From contig AP031382.1 of NCBI GenBank assembly GCA_040371205.1, forward strand, positions 682,001-746,000: a stretch of 64,000 bases of DNA. The letters run 5' to 3'. The DNA comes from Rhodanobacter sp. (lineage in GTDB: Bacteria; Pseudomonadota; Gammaproteobacteria; Xanthomonadales; Rhodanobacteraceae). Each line of letters begins with the position of its first letter. The stretch's first letter is position 1. Shown piece by piece: positions 43,575-52,790 of the stretch. The notes beneath the pieces were generated by a model, which was not told the origin of the DNA, made no database searches, and saw only the letters and a list, made by a program, of their open reading frames with translations. The translations under genes and the position numbers were made by a program.

Positions 43575-44017
43575 TGAATCGCCACATCCGTACCATCCTG
43601 CTGGTCGAAGACAGCATGGCCGACGCCGAGATGTCGCTGGACGCGTTGCGCGAGGCCAACCTCGCCAACCCGGTGGTGCACCTGGAGGATGGCGTGGAGT
43701 GCATGGACTGGCTGCAATGCCGCGGCGCCTGGGCCAGGCGCGAACCCGGCAATCCCGCGGTGGTGCTGCTGGACATCAAGATGCCGCGCATGGACGGCCT
43801 GGAGGTGCTCAAGCGCATGCGCTCCGACGAGAGCTTCCGGCGCGTTCCGGTGGTGATCCTGTCCTCCTCGCGCGAAGAGAGCGACCTCGTGCAAAGCTGG
43901 GACCTCGGCGTCAACGCCTACGTCATCAAGCCGGTGGACGTGGATCAGTTCTTCAACGCCGTGCGCACGCTGGGACAGTTCTGGGCCGTGCTCAACCAGG
44001 CGCCCGACTACGACTGA
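43571..44017 (+). CDS. Single-domain response regulator (CheY/Rcp1-like)
   Basis: 148 residues, receiver only. Acidic pair in LLVEDSMADAE, phosphoacceptor D68 in VVLLDIKMPRMDG, the LSSS switch and the conserved lysine K120 in AYVIKPVDVDQF. It is the Rcp1-type receiver that usually follows a phytochrome-like kinase. Without an output domain it likely acts on the next gene's product or on a protein elsewhere. Starts inside the upstream kinase stop codon. Confidence 0.93.
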   Translation: MMNRHIRTILLVEDSMADAEMSLDALREANLANPVVHLEDGVECMDWLQCRGAWARREPGNPAVVLLDIKMPRMDGLEVLKRMRSDESFRRVPVVILSSSREESDLVQSWDLGVNAYVIKPVDVDQFFNAVRTLGQFWAVLNQAPDYD

Positions 44018-44058
44018 GGCCATGGACGGGGCGGGACACCGGGACGATGGAGGAACCT

Positions 44059-45606
44059 ATGCACGGCAGCGACACGCGCCCGATCCGGGTGCTGCTGGTG
44101 GAAGACAGCCGCGAGGATGCCGAACTGGCGCTGGCGGAGCTGGTCGACGACGCGCTGGCCCATGAAGCGCGCGTGGTCGACGATGAGGCGGCCTACCTCG
44201 CCGCGCTGCGCGAGTTCGCGCCGGACATCGTGCTGTCCGACCTCAGCCTGCCGGGTTTCTCCGGCCAACGAGCGCTGGAGCTGCTGCGCCAGCGCGATGC
44301 GGAGCTGCCCTTCATCTATGTGTCCGGCACGCTGGGCGAAGAGGCGGCCATCGCCGCGCTGCGCAACGGCGCCACCGACTACATCCTCAAGCAGAACCCG
44401 GCGCGCCTCGCCAGCGCCGTGCGACGCGCGCTGGCCGAAGCCGCCGAGCACCGCGCCAGCCAGCGCGCCGAGGCTGGGCTGATCCGCGCGCAGCGTTTCG
44501 AGAGCCTGGCAATGCTGGCCGGCGGCCTCAGCCATGACCTGCGCAACCTGCTGCAGCCGCTGCTGCTGGCCGGCGAAAGCCTGCGCGAACACGGCGGCGA
44601 CCCGCAGCTCGCCCGGCTGGGCGAACTGGTGCGCGACTGCGGCAAGCGCGGCCTCGAGATGGTGCAGTCCATGCTCTCCTTCGCGCGCGGCGCACGCCGC
44701 GAGGAACCGATGCGCCTGGGCGCCTTGATGGATGCGCTGGGTCTGCTGCTGCAAGGCAGCGTGCCGCGCGCCATCCGCATGCAGATGACCGTGGATACGC
44801 CGGAGCTGGAATTCGCCGGCAACCACACCGAGCTGCAGCAATGCCTGCTCAACCTTTGCCTCAACGCCATCCAGGCCATGCCGGACGGCGGCGAGCTGCG
44901 TATCGAGACGGCGCAGCAGCAACTGGAGGCGGAGTTCTTTCAGGCCGGCGAACAGGCGTATGCGGGCCGTTACCTGCGCCTGAGCGTGATCGACACCGGC
45001 AGCGGCATGGGCGACGACGTGCTGGCCCGCCTGTTCGAGCCGTTCTTCACCACCAAGGAAAGCGGCACCGGCCTCGGCCTGTTGTCGTGCCGGCGCATCG
45101 TCGCCAGCCATGGCGGTGTGATGCGCGTGGACAGCGCGCCGGGCCGCGGCACCCGCTTCGACCTCTACATCCCGCTGCAGGAAGCCAGCGCCGACGCCGG
45201 TGAGCCGGGCGACGACATCAACGCGCTCGAAGGCAACGGCGAGCGCGTGCTGGTGGTGGCCGAGACCGCCAGCGAACTTTCCCTGCTCAGCGACACGCTG
45301 GATGCCTGGGGCTACCGGCCCAGCGCCAGCCAGAGCGGTACCGCTGCATTGCAGTGGATCGCCGCGAACGGCCTGCCCGACCTGGTGCTGATGAACGCCG
45401 ACATGAACCTGTTCACGGGCGAGCGCCTGCTCGCCGCGCTGATCGCGCGTGGCTACGACGGCGCCGTGCTGATGCTGGCGCGTCCCGAGGCGCCGCCGCG
45501 CCTCGGCGGCCTGCCCGCGCTGCCGCGCCTGCAGGTGCTCGACAAGCCGATCACCACGCGCAAGCTGCTGCGCGCGCTGCGTGCGGCGCTGGCTGGGACT
45601 GCTTGA
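44059..45606 (+). CDS. Hybrid receiver - histidine kinase - pseudoreceiver
   Basis: 515 residues. ATG 44059 is chosen because GGAGG lies 5 bp before it; ATG 44047 would add four residues. N-terminal receiver: LLVEDSREDAE, D61 in VLSDLSLPGFSG, K111 in DYILKQN. HisKA with H159 in LAGGLSHDLRNLLQPLL, and a complete HATPase (LNLCLNAIQAMPDGG, VIDTGSGMG, FEPFFTTKESGTGLGL). A third domain (about 395-515) has the receiver fold, but its acidic pair reads AETAS and its acceptor position reads LMNADM (N446), while the lysine K496 is kept. It probably works with the two preceding genes as one phosphorelay. Confidence 0.9.
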   Translation: MHGSDTRPIRVLLVEDSREDAELALAELVDDALAHEARVVDDEAAYLAALREFAPDIVLSDLSLPGFSGQRALELLRQRDAELPFIYVSGTLGEEAAIAALRNGATDYILKQNPARLASAVRRALAEAAEHRASQRAEAGLIRAQRFESLAMLAGGLSHDLRNLLQPLLLAGESLREHGGDPQLARLGELVRDCGKRGLEMVQSMLSFARGARREEPMRLGALMDALGLLLQGSVPRAIRMQMTVDTPELEFAGNHTELQQCLLNLCLNAIQAMPDGGELRIETAQQQLEAEFFQAGEQAYAGRYLRLSVIDTGSGMGDDVLARLFEPFFTTKESGTGLGLLSCRRIVASHGGVMRVDSAPGRGTRFDLYIPLQEASADAGEPGDDINALEGNGERVLVVAETASELSLLSDTLDAWGYRPSASQSGTAALQWIAANGLPDLVLMNADMNLFTGERLLAALIARGYDGAVLMLARPEAPPRLGGLPALPRLQVLDKPITTRKLLRALRAALAGTA

Positions 45607-45790
45607 GGTTGAATGCCGGTGCTGGGTGCTGAAACAGGACGGATTCGCACGCGCCTGCCTCGGCAAAGTCGGAACTCGACGATGCCCACGTCGCCACCGG
45701 GATCGTCCGGGAGTTGCTCCGCAAGCAGGACTGCATCCAGTTCGGGGCGATAGCCCTGCCATGAATGCAGAACCATTTTGCGCGGGAAGG

Positions 45791-46153
45791 TCACGGGCTC
45801 CGATGCACGGGTGAAACGGCGGAAGAGCCAGCCGCTTCGGGTGCGCTGTTGGCGCACGAGGTCATTTCTGCGGCCTCTGGCGGCGTAAAGCCAACATGGC
45901 CATAACCCGCCGCCTTGAAAGCGCCTACGATCTTTACCGCAGTGCCCATGCCCATGCTTGGGCAGAAGGTGAGGTCAACTTGGGTAGTGTCCGGTGGGCC
46001 GAGGCGAGCTATCGCTCCGGCAAGGTCGGTGGTGATGCCGGCAACGATGAACTTGCCGTTTGGGAGGGCGAGCAGAGCCTGCTCCTTGATGGGGGGCGCT
46101 GCGGAGCAGGCAATCAGCGGAATCGCAAGAATTGCGGAGACGAGATATTTCAT
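45791..46153 (-). CDS. Small lipoprotein with an ExbD/TolR-like periplasmic domain
   Basis: 120 residues from ATG 46153 (46174 is possible). The N-terminus MKYLVSAILAIPLIACSAAPP is a lipoprotein signal with the lipobox LIAC. The rest, NGKFIVAGITTDLAGAIARL, a segment corresponding to the ExbD beta strand (QVDLTFCPSMGMG), and FKAAGYGHVGFTPPEA, follows the pattern of the C-terminal domain of ExbD/TolR proteins, where an anchor helix normally precedes it. I know no characterised protein of this build; homology is inferred from pattern only. It lies downstream of the sigma-54 regulator on the same strand with a 113-bp gap. Confidence 0.7.
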   Translation of the reverse strand: MKYLVSAILAIPLIACSAAPPIKEQALLALPNGKFIVAGITTDLAGAIARLGPPDTTQVDLTFCPSMGMGTAVKIVGAFKAAGYGHVGFTPPEAAEMTSCANSAPEAAGSSAVSPVHRSP

Positions 46154-46266
46154 CGGTACCAGCGCCAAAGTCATGGTGACCGGGCCGACCGCCTTGAATG
46201 GAACCCTCAGGCATCGGGCCAGCTCGATGGTCGTGCAAGCGAAGCGGGGGAAAGCGGTGAGGTTGC

Positions 46267-47667
46267 TCAGTCGATGCCCAGCTTCTTCAGCTTGTAGCGC
46301 AGCGCGCGGAAGGTGATGCCGAGCTTCTTCGCCGCGGCGGTCTTGTTGTAGCGCGATTCCTCCAGCGCCTTCACGATCGCGTTGCGTTCGAGGTTGCTGA
46401 TGTAGTCGTCGAGGCCGCCGTCGGCGGTGGCGCTGGCCGGTGCCGGCGCCGCGGCGGGAACCGCATGGCCGGGCATCGCCGGCGTGGCGGATTCCGCGCG
46501 CGGCTGGCGCTGCGGCAGCATCAGGTCGGAGGCGTCGATGCGGTCGCCGTCGCACATGGCGGTGGCGCGCTCGAGGATGTTCTCCAGCTCGCGCACGTTG
46601 CCGGGAAAGTCGTAGCCTTCCAGCGCCTGCTGCGCCTCGGGCAGCAGGTGGCGCGGGGTGCCGCCGTCCTTGCGGGCCAGGCCCTGCAGGATGTGGCCGG
46701 CCAGCAGCGGCACGTCGCCGCGGCGCTCGCGCAGCGGCGGCACGCGCAGCTCGATCACGTTGATGCGGTAGAACAGGTCCTGACGGAACTGGCCCTGCTC
46801 GACCAGCGCGGCGAGGTTCTTGTGCGTGGCGGAGAGGATGCGCACGTCCACCGGCACCTCCTCGCGCGCGCCGACCGGGCGCACCGCTTTCTCCTGGATC
46901 GCGCGCAGCAGCTTCACCTGCATGTGCAGCGGCAGCTCGGCCACCTCGTCGAGGAACAGCGTGCCGCCGTGCGCGGCCTGGAACAGGCCTTCCTTGTCGG
47001 TGTGCGCGCCGGTGAAGCTGCCTTTGCGGTGGCCGAAGAATTCGCTCTCCATCAGCTCGGACGGAATCGCGCCGCAGTTCACCGGCACGAACGGGCCGCT
47101 GGCGCGCGGACCCTGCTCGTGGATGAGACGGGCGACCAGCTCCTTGCCCACGCCGGATTCGCCGGCGATGTATACCGGCGCCTGGTTGCGCGCGAGCTTG
47201 GCGATGGTGGAGCGCACCTGCTGCATGACCGCCGAATCGCCGACCAGCCGCTCGCCCGCGCTGCCTGCCTTGGCCGCCGCCTTGCCGCTGCGCCGTTCCT
47301 CGGCCAGCCGCAGCGCGGTGCGCACCAGCTGGCGCAGCATCTGGATGTCCACCGGCTTGGAGACGAAGTCGAACGCGCCGGCCTTCAGCGCGTTCACCGC
47401 GGCGTCCACGTTGCCGTAGGCGGTGATCATTGCCGCCGGCATCTCGGGATGGTTGGCCGAGATGTATTCGAGGATTTCGTGGCCGCTGCCGTCGGGCAGG
47501 CGCATGTCGGTGAAGCAGAGGTCGTAGCTGCGCTCGCCCAGCGCGCGTCGCGCCTCGGAAACCGTGCCCACCGCATCCACCTGCAGATCCATGCGGCCCA
47601 GCGTGATGGTGAGCAGTTCGCGGATGTCGCGCTCGTCGTCGATGACCAGGACGGTCTGTTGGCTCAT
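46267..47667 (-). CDS. Sigma-54-dependent response regulator (NtrC family, PilR-like)
   Basis: 466 residues from ATG 47667. Receiver with D54 in LCFTDMRLPDGSG and lysine in DFVSKPVD; AAA+ domain with Walker A GESGVGKE, the sigma-54 contact loop as GSFTGA, Walker B GGTLFLDEVAELP; Fis-type C-terminal HTH (YNKTAAAKKLGITFRALRYK). The wording around FFGHRKGSFTGAHTDKEGLF is most like PilR of the type IV pilus system. No PilS-type kinase gene adjoins it, so assignment to pilus control is an inference. Confidence 0.88.
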   Translation of the reverse strand: MSQQTVLVIDDERDIRELLTITLGRMDLQVDAVGTVSEARRALGERSYDLCFTDMRLPDGSGHEILEYISANHPEMPAAMITAYGNVDAAVNALKAGAFDFVSKPVDIQMLRQLVRTALRLAEERRSGKAAAKAGSAGERLVGDSAVMQQVRSTIAKLARNQAPVYIAGESGVGKELVARLIHEQGPRASGPFVPVNCGAIPSELMESEFFGHRKGSFTGAHTDKEGLFQAAHGGTLFLDEVAELPLHMQVKLLRAIQEKAVRPVGAREEVPVDVRILSATHKNLAALVEQGQFRQDLFYRINVIELRVPPLRERRGDVPLLAGHILQGLARKDGGTPRHLLPEAQQALEGYDFPGNVRELENILERATAMCDGDRIDASDLMLPQRQPRAESATPAMPGHAVPAAAPAPASATADGGLDDYISNLERNAIVKALEESRYNKTAAAKKLGITFRALRYKLKKLGID

Positions 47668-47740
47668 GGTTCGTTCGGCAATGGCGGTATTGCGGACGAG
47701 GATACTCGTGGCGCCGACAGGGGCAAAGCCTTGCCGGCGT

Positions 47741-48814
47741 TCAGCGTTCCAGCCGGCTTCCAAAGAAGCCGACGATGGCGGCGTAGGCCTGCTTCGATTC
47801 CGGCATCTGCGGGTCGGAGAAGAACGAATGCCACATGCCTTCCCACACGCGCAGTTCGGTGGGTACGCCCGCTTCGCGCAGCAGCTCGTTGCTGTGCACG
47901 ACCGAGCTCATCGCCATGTCGCGCGTGCCGGTGATCAGCAGGGTGGGCGGGAACTTCGCGAGCAGCGCAGGCGACAGGCCGGGTTGCACCAGCGGGTCGT
48001 CCGGGTTGGCGCCGCGGAAGTAGGGCAGTGCGGCGAGGCCGAGCGGATGCGCGGGCACGCCCTGTCCGTTGAGCAACGGGGCGACATAGGACGAATCGCC
48101 GCCGAGGTCGGTCAGCGCGCCGCAGAACATGCCGATCGCGCCGGGCACCGGCAGGCCGTCGTGGATGAAGCGCGCCACCGATTCGCCGGTGAGGATGCCG
48201 CCGGCCGAGCAGCCGTAGATGCCGATCTCGCCCGGCCTGTGGGTCTTCAGCAGCGCGCGGTAGACCTTCTCCACGTCATCGCTGGCGGCGGGGTAGGTGT
48301 ATTCCGGCCCTTGCCGGTAGTCCACGCCGATCACCTCGATGCGGCCGAGGCTGGCGATCGGGATGGCCTCGACCAGCGCGCCGCTGTGCGCGCCCCACAG
48401 GAAGGCGCCGCCGTGCAGGTTGAGCAGCACGCGATGGCGGTTCTCCGGCGACACGCCTTGTGCGGGCCGCACCACGTCCACGCCCACGCCGGCGATGGTG
48501 TCGCGGCTGAGCTTCACCGGGTAGAGCTTTTCCATCAACTGCGCGCGGGCGCTGTTCTGCCTGTCGTAGAACGCGCGGCTTTCGGCGATGGGCGCGGTGA
48601 TCGGCGGCGCCTTGGCGCCGTAGGCGAGCATCCCGGGGAAGAACGCGCGCGCCTGCGGCGAGGCGAATGCCGAGTAGGGCACGCTGGCGGCGGGTGCGGT
48701 GACGGTGCCGTTGGCCTGCACACCCGGCTTGGCATCCTGCGCCGTGGCCGTGGCGGCAAACAGGCCGGTGCACAGCAGTGTCGCGGTCAGGCGATGGAAC
48801 GTTGAACGGCGCAT
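47741..48814 (-). CDS. Exported alpha/beta-hydrolase esterase (HSL/alpha-beta hydrolase-3 type)
   Basis: 357 residues. ATG 48814 has a GGAGA ribosome site; a longer frame to 48883 would place 23 residues before the signal peptide. Signal: FHRLTATLLCTGLFAATATAQ. Oxyanion-hole motif LHGGAFLWGAH, nucleophile elbow YGCSAGG, catalytic histidine in VWEGMWHSFF. It is the last gene of the alpha-glucoside operon and would act in the periplasm. Removal of acyl groups from the imported saccharide is a reasonable guess. Confidence 0.85.
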   Translation of the reverse strand: MRRSTFHRLTATLLCTGLFAATATAQDAKPGVQANGTVTAPAASVPYSAFASPQARAFFPGMLAYGAKAPPITAPIAESRAFYDRQNSARAQLMEKLYPVKLSRDTIAGVGVDVVRPAQGVSPENRHRVLLNLHGGAFLWGAHSGALVEAIPIASLGRIEVIGVDYRQGPEYTYPAASDDVEKVYRALLKTHRPGEIGIYGCSAGGILTGESVARFIHDGLPVPGAIGMFCGALTDLGGDSSYVAPLLNGQGVPAHPLGLAALPYFRGANPDDPLVQPGLSPALLAKFPPTLLITGTRDMAMSSVVHSNELLREAGVPTELRVWEGMWHSFFSDPQMPESKQAYAAIVGFFGSRLER

Positions 48815-48879
48815 GGCGATTCTCCGCGTGTCGGTGGGGCGCGCTTCTGTCGTTGACGAAGGCGTGCGGTGCGCGGCGC

Positions 48880-50529
48880 TCATGGCGTCGCGGCCTTATG
48901 CGGTGCGCGCTCGATCAGCTGGTGCAGCTTGAGGTACACGCCGTTGGTCCAGCCGAAGCCGACCACGTTCTGCGTGTAGCCGGCGGTGATCTTCACGTCG
49001 GCGTTGCCGCTCGCCATGTTGTATTTCTCGCGGATGGTGCCGTCGTGGGCGAAGCCGTTGTCCACGGTGGCCATGAACTTCATCGCGATGCGCCGCGCGT
49101 CGGTGTCGAAGCCGTAGTTTTCCAGCCCCTTCGCCACCAGCCAGTTGGTCGGCGCCCAGCCGAAGGGCGCATCCCACTGCGCACCGGTGGCGCGCGTGCT
49201 CATGGCCAGCCCGCCGGGCTGCTCGAACAGCGCCAGCTTGCCGCGCAGCGCCTGCGCTTGCTGCGCGGAAGCGGCGCCGGCCCACAACGGGTAGAACAGG
49301 GTGAGGTAGGGATCGTCGGACGGTTTGCCGGCGACGAAGTCGTAATCCAGGTACAGGCCCTGTGCGGGCTGCCACAGGTATTTGTCCATCGCCGCCTTGC
49401 GCGCGGCCGCCGCCTGTTGCCAGTGCGCGGCGTCGGCGGTCTTGCCCAGCGCGGCGGCGAAGTCGTGCAGATTGCGTTCGTAGCGGTAGAGCAGGCTGTT
49501 CAGCCCCACCGGGGCGTAGTGGTGGGTGGAGCCGGCGAACGGGCCGAAGTGGAAGTCGGTGTCGAAGCCCGACTCGCGCATCGCGCGGTCGCCGAGGTAG
49601 TAGTCGGCGGTGAGGCGGTAGCCGTCGGCCCAGGCATCGGCGCAGACCTGCGAGGTCGCGACATCGCAGCTCGCGGTTTTCAGCCGCACCGCTTCGGCGG
49701 CATCGGGGTGTTGCGATGCCTTGATCAGGTAATCAGGGTCCTGCGCAGGGTGTGCGAGCAGCCAGCGGATCACGCCCTGGTAGTAGCTGGCGTCGTGCGC
49801 CTCCAGCACCGGGCCGTGGCCGTAGTCGAAATAGCGTGCGAGGCCGGTGTCGCCGGCACGGTGGCCGGGACGCGTCCACAGGTCGTGGTTGCGCACCGCC
49901 AGCGGATACGCCTGCGCCAGCCACGCGTGGCGTTCGGCGTCGTCGCGGAAACTGGCGGGATCGGCCAGCAGCGCGGCGATCATCGCGCCGAGGAAGGGCG
50001 GCTGCGAACGGCTGAGGTAGTAGCTGCGGTTGGCGTTGAGCACGCCGCCGTAGTGCTGCACCTCGAACAGCGCGTTGTCCACCATGTCGCGCGCCAGCGC
50101 CTCGTGGTGGTCGGCGAGCAGGCCCAGCTCGATGAAGTAGCTGTCCCAGCCGTACATCTCGTTGAAGAAGCCGCCGGGCACCACGTAGGGATGCGGCAGG
50201 TAAAGCAGGCCCTGCACCGGCAGGGTGGCCGGGTCGAACTCGCCGAGTTCGCGGATGCTCTGCGGCAGCCGGCGCACTTCCACGTGGCAGGCCTTGGCGA
50301 TGCGCGGCAGGTCGGCGGGCATCGGCAACCGGTGCGGCAGGTAGATCGCCAGCTGCGTGTCGCCCGGCCCCTTGCCGAAGGCGGAGCAGTCGTCCATCCG
50401 GCGGGTGAGCGTAGGCCACGCGTGGTGGATGTAGGCCAGCGTCTTCGCGGCGTCGGGTGTGGCTGCGGAGGCCGTGGTCGCGGAGGACGCCGCGAGCAGC
50501 AGGGCGGCAAGGCGGGCGTGGAGTTTCAT
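48880..50529 (-). CDS. treA: Periplasmic GH37 trehalase-like glycosidase
   Basis: 549 residues with a signal peptide (MKLHARLAALLLAASSATTASA). Trehalase signature 1: PGGFFNEMYGWDSYF (residues 118-132); signature 2: QWDAPFGWAPTNW. The acid aspartate is in ESGFDTDF and the base glutamate in REKYN, corresponding to the two catalytic residues of E. coli TreA; GFGWTNGVYLKL follows. The glycine-rich GGGGEY loop that normally lies between these last two motifs is replaced by a non-glycine stretch (DVKITAGYTQ), so substrate preference may differ from trehalose. Start overlaps the upstream GH65 stop (ATGA). Confidence 0.88.
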   Translation of the reverse strand: MKLHARLAALLLAASSATTASAATPDAAKTLAYIHHAWPTLTRRMDDCSAFGKGPGDTQLAIYLPHRLPMPADLPRIAKACHVEVRRLPQSIRELGEFDPATLPVQGLLYLPHPYVVPGGFFNEMYGWDSYFIELGLLADHHEALARDMVDNALFEVQHYGGVLNANRSYYLSRSQPPFLGAMIAALLADPASFRDDAERHAWLAQAYPLAVRNHDLWTRPGHRAGDTGLARYFDYGHGPVLEAHDASYYQGVIRWLLAHPAQDPDYLIKASQHPDAAEAVRLKTASCDVATSQVCADAWADGYRLTADYYLGDRAMRESGFDTDFHFGPFAGSTHHYAPVGLNSLLYRYERNLHDFAAALGKTADAAHWQQAAAARKAAMDKYLWQPAQGLYLDYDFVAGKPSDDPYLTLFYPLWAGAASAQQAQALRGKLALFEQPGGLAMSTRATGAQWDAPFGWAPTNWLVAKGLENYGFDTDARRIAMKFMATVDNGFAHDGTIREKYNMASGNADVKITAGYTQNVVGFGWTNGVYLKLHQLIERAPHKAATP

Positions 50530-52790
50530 GGCTGGGTGTCCCCGGCGGAATTAAGGGCGGTCATCGACAGGGCGGCGCGGCCATCGGCCTGGCGATGCAC
50601 GCGCACGTCGTACCAGTGGTTGCGGAAGCGGATGTGCCGCAGCGTCAGCGACGTCCAGCCGGCGGGCAGCACCGGCGGATAGGCCGGCACCAGTCCCTGC
50701 GGCTCGATGCGCAGGCCGGTGAAGCCGTATTCCAGGTTCTGCAGGAAACCGCCGCTGGCGGTGAGGAAGTAGCCGGTGTTGTTGCTGGGCGTCTCGGTGC
50801 GCACGGCGAACGGCGGCTTGATCACGTCTGCCTCCAGGTTGCGCTGGAACCAGTGCGCCGCGTCGGCGCCGTCGCCCACGGTGGCCGCGGCGATCGACAG
50901 CGGTGCCAGCCCCATGCTGTTCATGTCCTTGTCCGCGGCGGCGAGCGCGGCGGCGGCCGCGTAGTCGTGGCGGCGCACGGCGGGCGTCATCGGCAAGTCC
51001 AGCGACGGATACGACAGCAGCGGCAGCGAGCCGGCGGTACTGCTGCCGGGGCCTTGCGGCACGCTGGGATCGAAGGCGAGGTAGCGGTCTTCGCTAGCCG
51101 AGAACGGCAGGTACAGGCCATTGGCGACCTCGGCCCAGCGCGGATCGGCCTTGGCGCCCACGACCGCGGCGGCGGCACTGGCGATCTGCAGCGTCTTGCG
51201 TGCGGAGGCGTTGGTGTAGCTGTCGTTGGGCACGTCGCTGTGGTTCTCCTGTACCGAGGTGACGTGCAGGATTTCGTAGCGGTGGTGCGCCGCGTCGTAG
51301 CTGGCGCGGCTGACCCAGAAGTCGGCCAGCGCCCGGATCACCGGCCAGCCGTGCTGCCGCAGCCAGGCCTTGTCGCCGCTGGCCAGCCAGTACTGCCACT
51401 GCGCCAGCGCGATGTCGGCGTCGACGTGGATCTCGCGCTCGTCCAGCACAGCGGCGGAATGCGGCGTCTGCGATGTGCCGTCGTCGGGATCGGCCTCCCA
51501 CGGATACATCGCACCGCGCAGGCCGCGTGCCTTCGCGCGCGCCTCGGCGGCCGGCAGGGTGCGTGCACGGAAAGTCACCATGGATTCCGCGCGTTGCGGA
51601 TGCAGCAGTAACAGCGCGGGGAACACCCAGGAATCGCTGTCCCAGAACACATGGCCGCCGTAGCCCGGCGTCATGCCGCAGGCGCCGGTGGCCCAGGCGG
51701 TATCGGGCGTGACGTTGGACAGCAGGTAGTAGAGGTCCGCGTGCACGATGCGCTGCGCGGCCGGGTCGCCGTCGATCACCACGTCGGACTGCCACAGCGC
51801 ATGCCAGGCGGCCTGTTGTGCGTGCAGCAACGCGTCGAAGCCACGTTCGCGCGCCTGCGTGGCCAGGGCAAGGTCGGCCTGCGCATCGCCGCCCCAGCCT
51901 TCGCGCGAGACGGCGACGAATTTGGCGAAGCGGTAGTGCCGGTCCTTGCGCACGTCCAGCACCACGTCCAGCGCCAGCCGCAAGCCGTCGCGCACCACCC
52001 TGGTCGACACCGGATGCAGATCCTGCGGCAGCGACACGGCGACGGCCTCGGCCATCGTCGCGCTGTTCGCGGCGCGGCCGTCCAGCCACAGCGTCAGTCG
52101 TTCGGCATCGCCGTCGTGGGCCAGCACCGCGGTGGTGCCGGGATACCACAGCGCGGCGCGATCCGGCGTGGCGGGCGCCACGGGTTGCAGCTTCAGGTGG
52201 TACCTGTCCAGCTCCTGGTGCATCTGCGCGTCGGTGATGCGCGCCAGCGCGAAGCGCGGCTGGTGCGGCGCCCAGCCGTCCAGCGCGAACGACAGTTCCA
52301 CGCGGCCGTCGAAGTGCGGCGTGAGGACGAGCTGGCTGCCGGCGAGATGCGGCGAAGCCTGGCTCACCAGCGCGGTGACCTCGACCCCGGTGACGTGCGT
52401 GCCGTCGCGGTAGTCGTAGCGCGTGGACAGCGTGCCGTCGTGCATGTCCAGCGTCTGCGCGTAGTGCTGGAAATGCGCGGTGTCCAGCGGCGCGGCGTCG
52501 AGCCATGCGCCGCCGTCGGCGCGGTAGTCGATGCCGCTCCACGCGGGCACCACGGCGGGGCGTGCGACGTCGCCCGGCGTGCGGTCCATCAGGGCGACCA
52601 GATAGGCCGGCGTGTCCTCGGTGCCGCGCGGCGCGGTGAGCGTGGACGCGTAGCCGTTGCCCAGTTGGCCGGGGAAATAGTGCGGCCAGTCCGCGGCGCT
52701 GGCCTGCAGCACAAAGCTCGCATCGGTGGCGGCCAGCGCGGGCGTGGTCGTCAGCGCGAGCAGGGCGAAGGCAAGGGCAGCGTGTTTCAT
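50526..52790 (-). CDS. Exported GH65-family alpha-glucoside hydrolase, copy 1
   Basis: 754 residues with a signal peptide (KHAALAFALLALTTTPALA). GH65 fold: beta-sandwich with RGTEDTPAYLVALMD, then the (alpha/alpha)6 barrel with HVFWDSDSWVFPALLL and the catalytic-acid segment TSVQENHSDVPND (E515). C-terminal RTETPSNNTGYFLTASGGFLQNLEYGFTGLRIEP resembles acid-trehalase/ATHL1 and bacterial kojibiose-hydrolase proteins. The phosphate-site motif of GH65 phosphorylases is not seen, so hydrolysis is expected. Roughly half identical by eye to the second GH65 at 54749. Overlaps both neighbours by 4 bp. Confidence 0.86.
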   Translation of the reverse strand: MKHAALAFALLALTTTPALAATDASFVLQASAADWPHYFPGQLGNGYASTLTAPRGTEDTPAYLVALMDRTPGDVARPAVVPAWSGIDYRADGGAWLDAAPLDTAHFQHYAQTLDMHDGTLSTRYDYRDGTHVTGVEVTALVSQASPHLAGSQLVLTPHFDGRVELSFALDGWAPHQPRFALARITDAQMHQELDRYHLKLQPVAPATPDRAALWYPGTTAVLAHDGDAERLTLWLDGRAANSATMAEAVAVSLPQDLHPVSTRVVRDGLRLALDVVLDVRKDRHYRFAKFVAVSREGWGGDAQADLALATQARERGFDALLHAQQAAWHALWQSDVVIDGDPAAQRIVHADLYYLLSNVTPDTAWATGACGMTPGYGGHVFWDSDSWVFPALLLLHPQRAESMVTFRARTLPAAEARAKARGLRGAMYPWEADPDDGTSQTPHSAAVLDEREIHVDADIALAQWQYWLASGDKAWLRQHGWPVIRALADFWVSRASYDAAHHRYEILHVTSVQENHSDVPNDSYTNASARKTLQIASAAAAVVGAKADPRWAEVANGLYLPFSASEDRYLAFDPSVPQGPGSSTAGSLPLLSYPSLDLPMTPAVRRHDYAAAAALAAADKDMNSMGLAPLSIAAATVGDGADAAHWFQRNLEADVIKPPFAVRTETPSNNTGYFLTASGGFLQNLEYGFTGLRIEPQGLVPAYPPVLPAGWTSLTLRHIRFRNHWYDVRVHRQADGRAALSMTALNSAGDTQP

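Noticed and set aside
45896-46316. Plus-strand small frames near 45.9-46.3 kb
   Set aside because: Antisense to the lipoprotein and the regulator end; no ribosome site.
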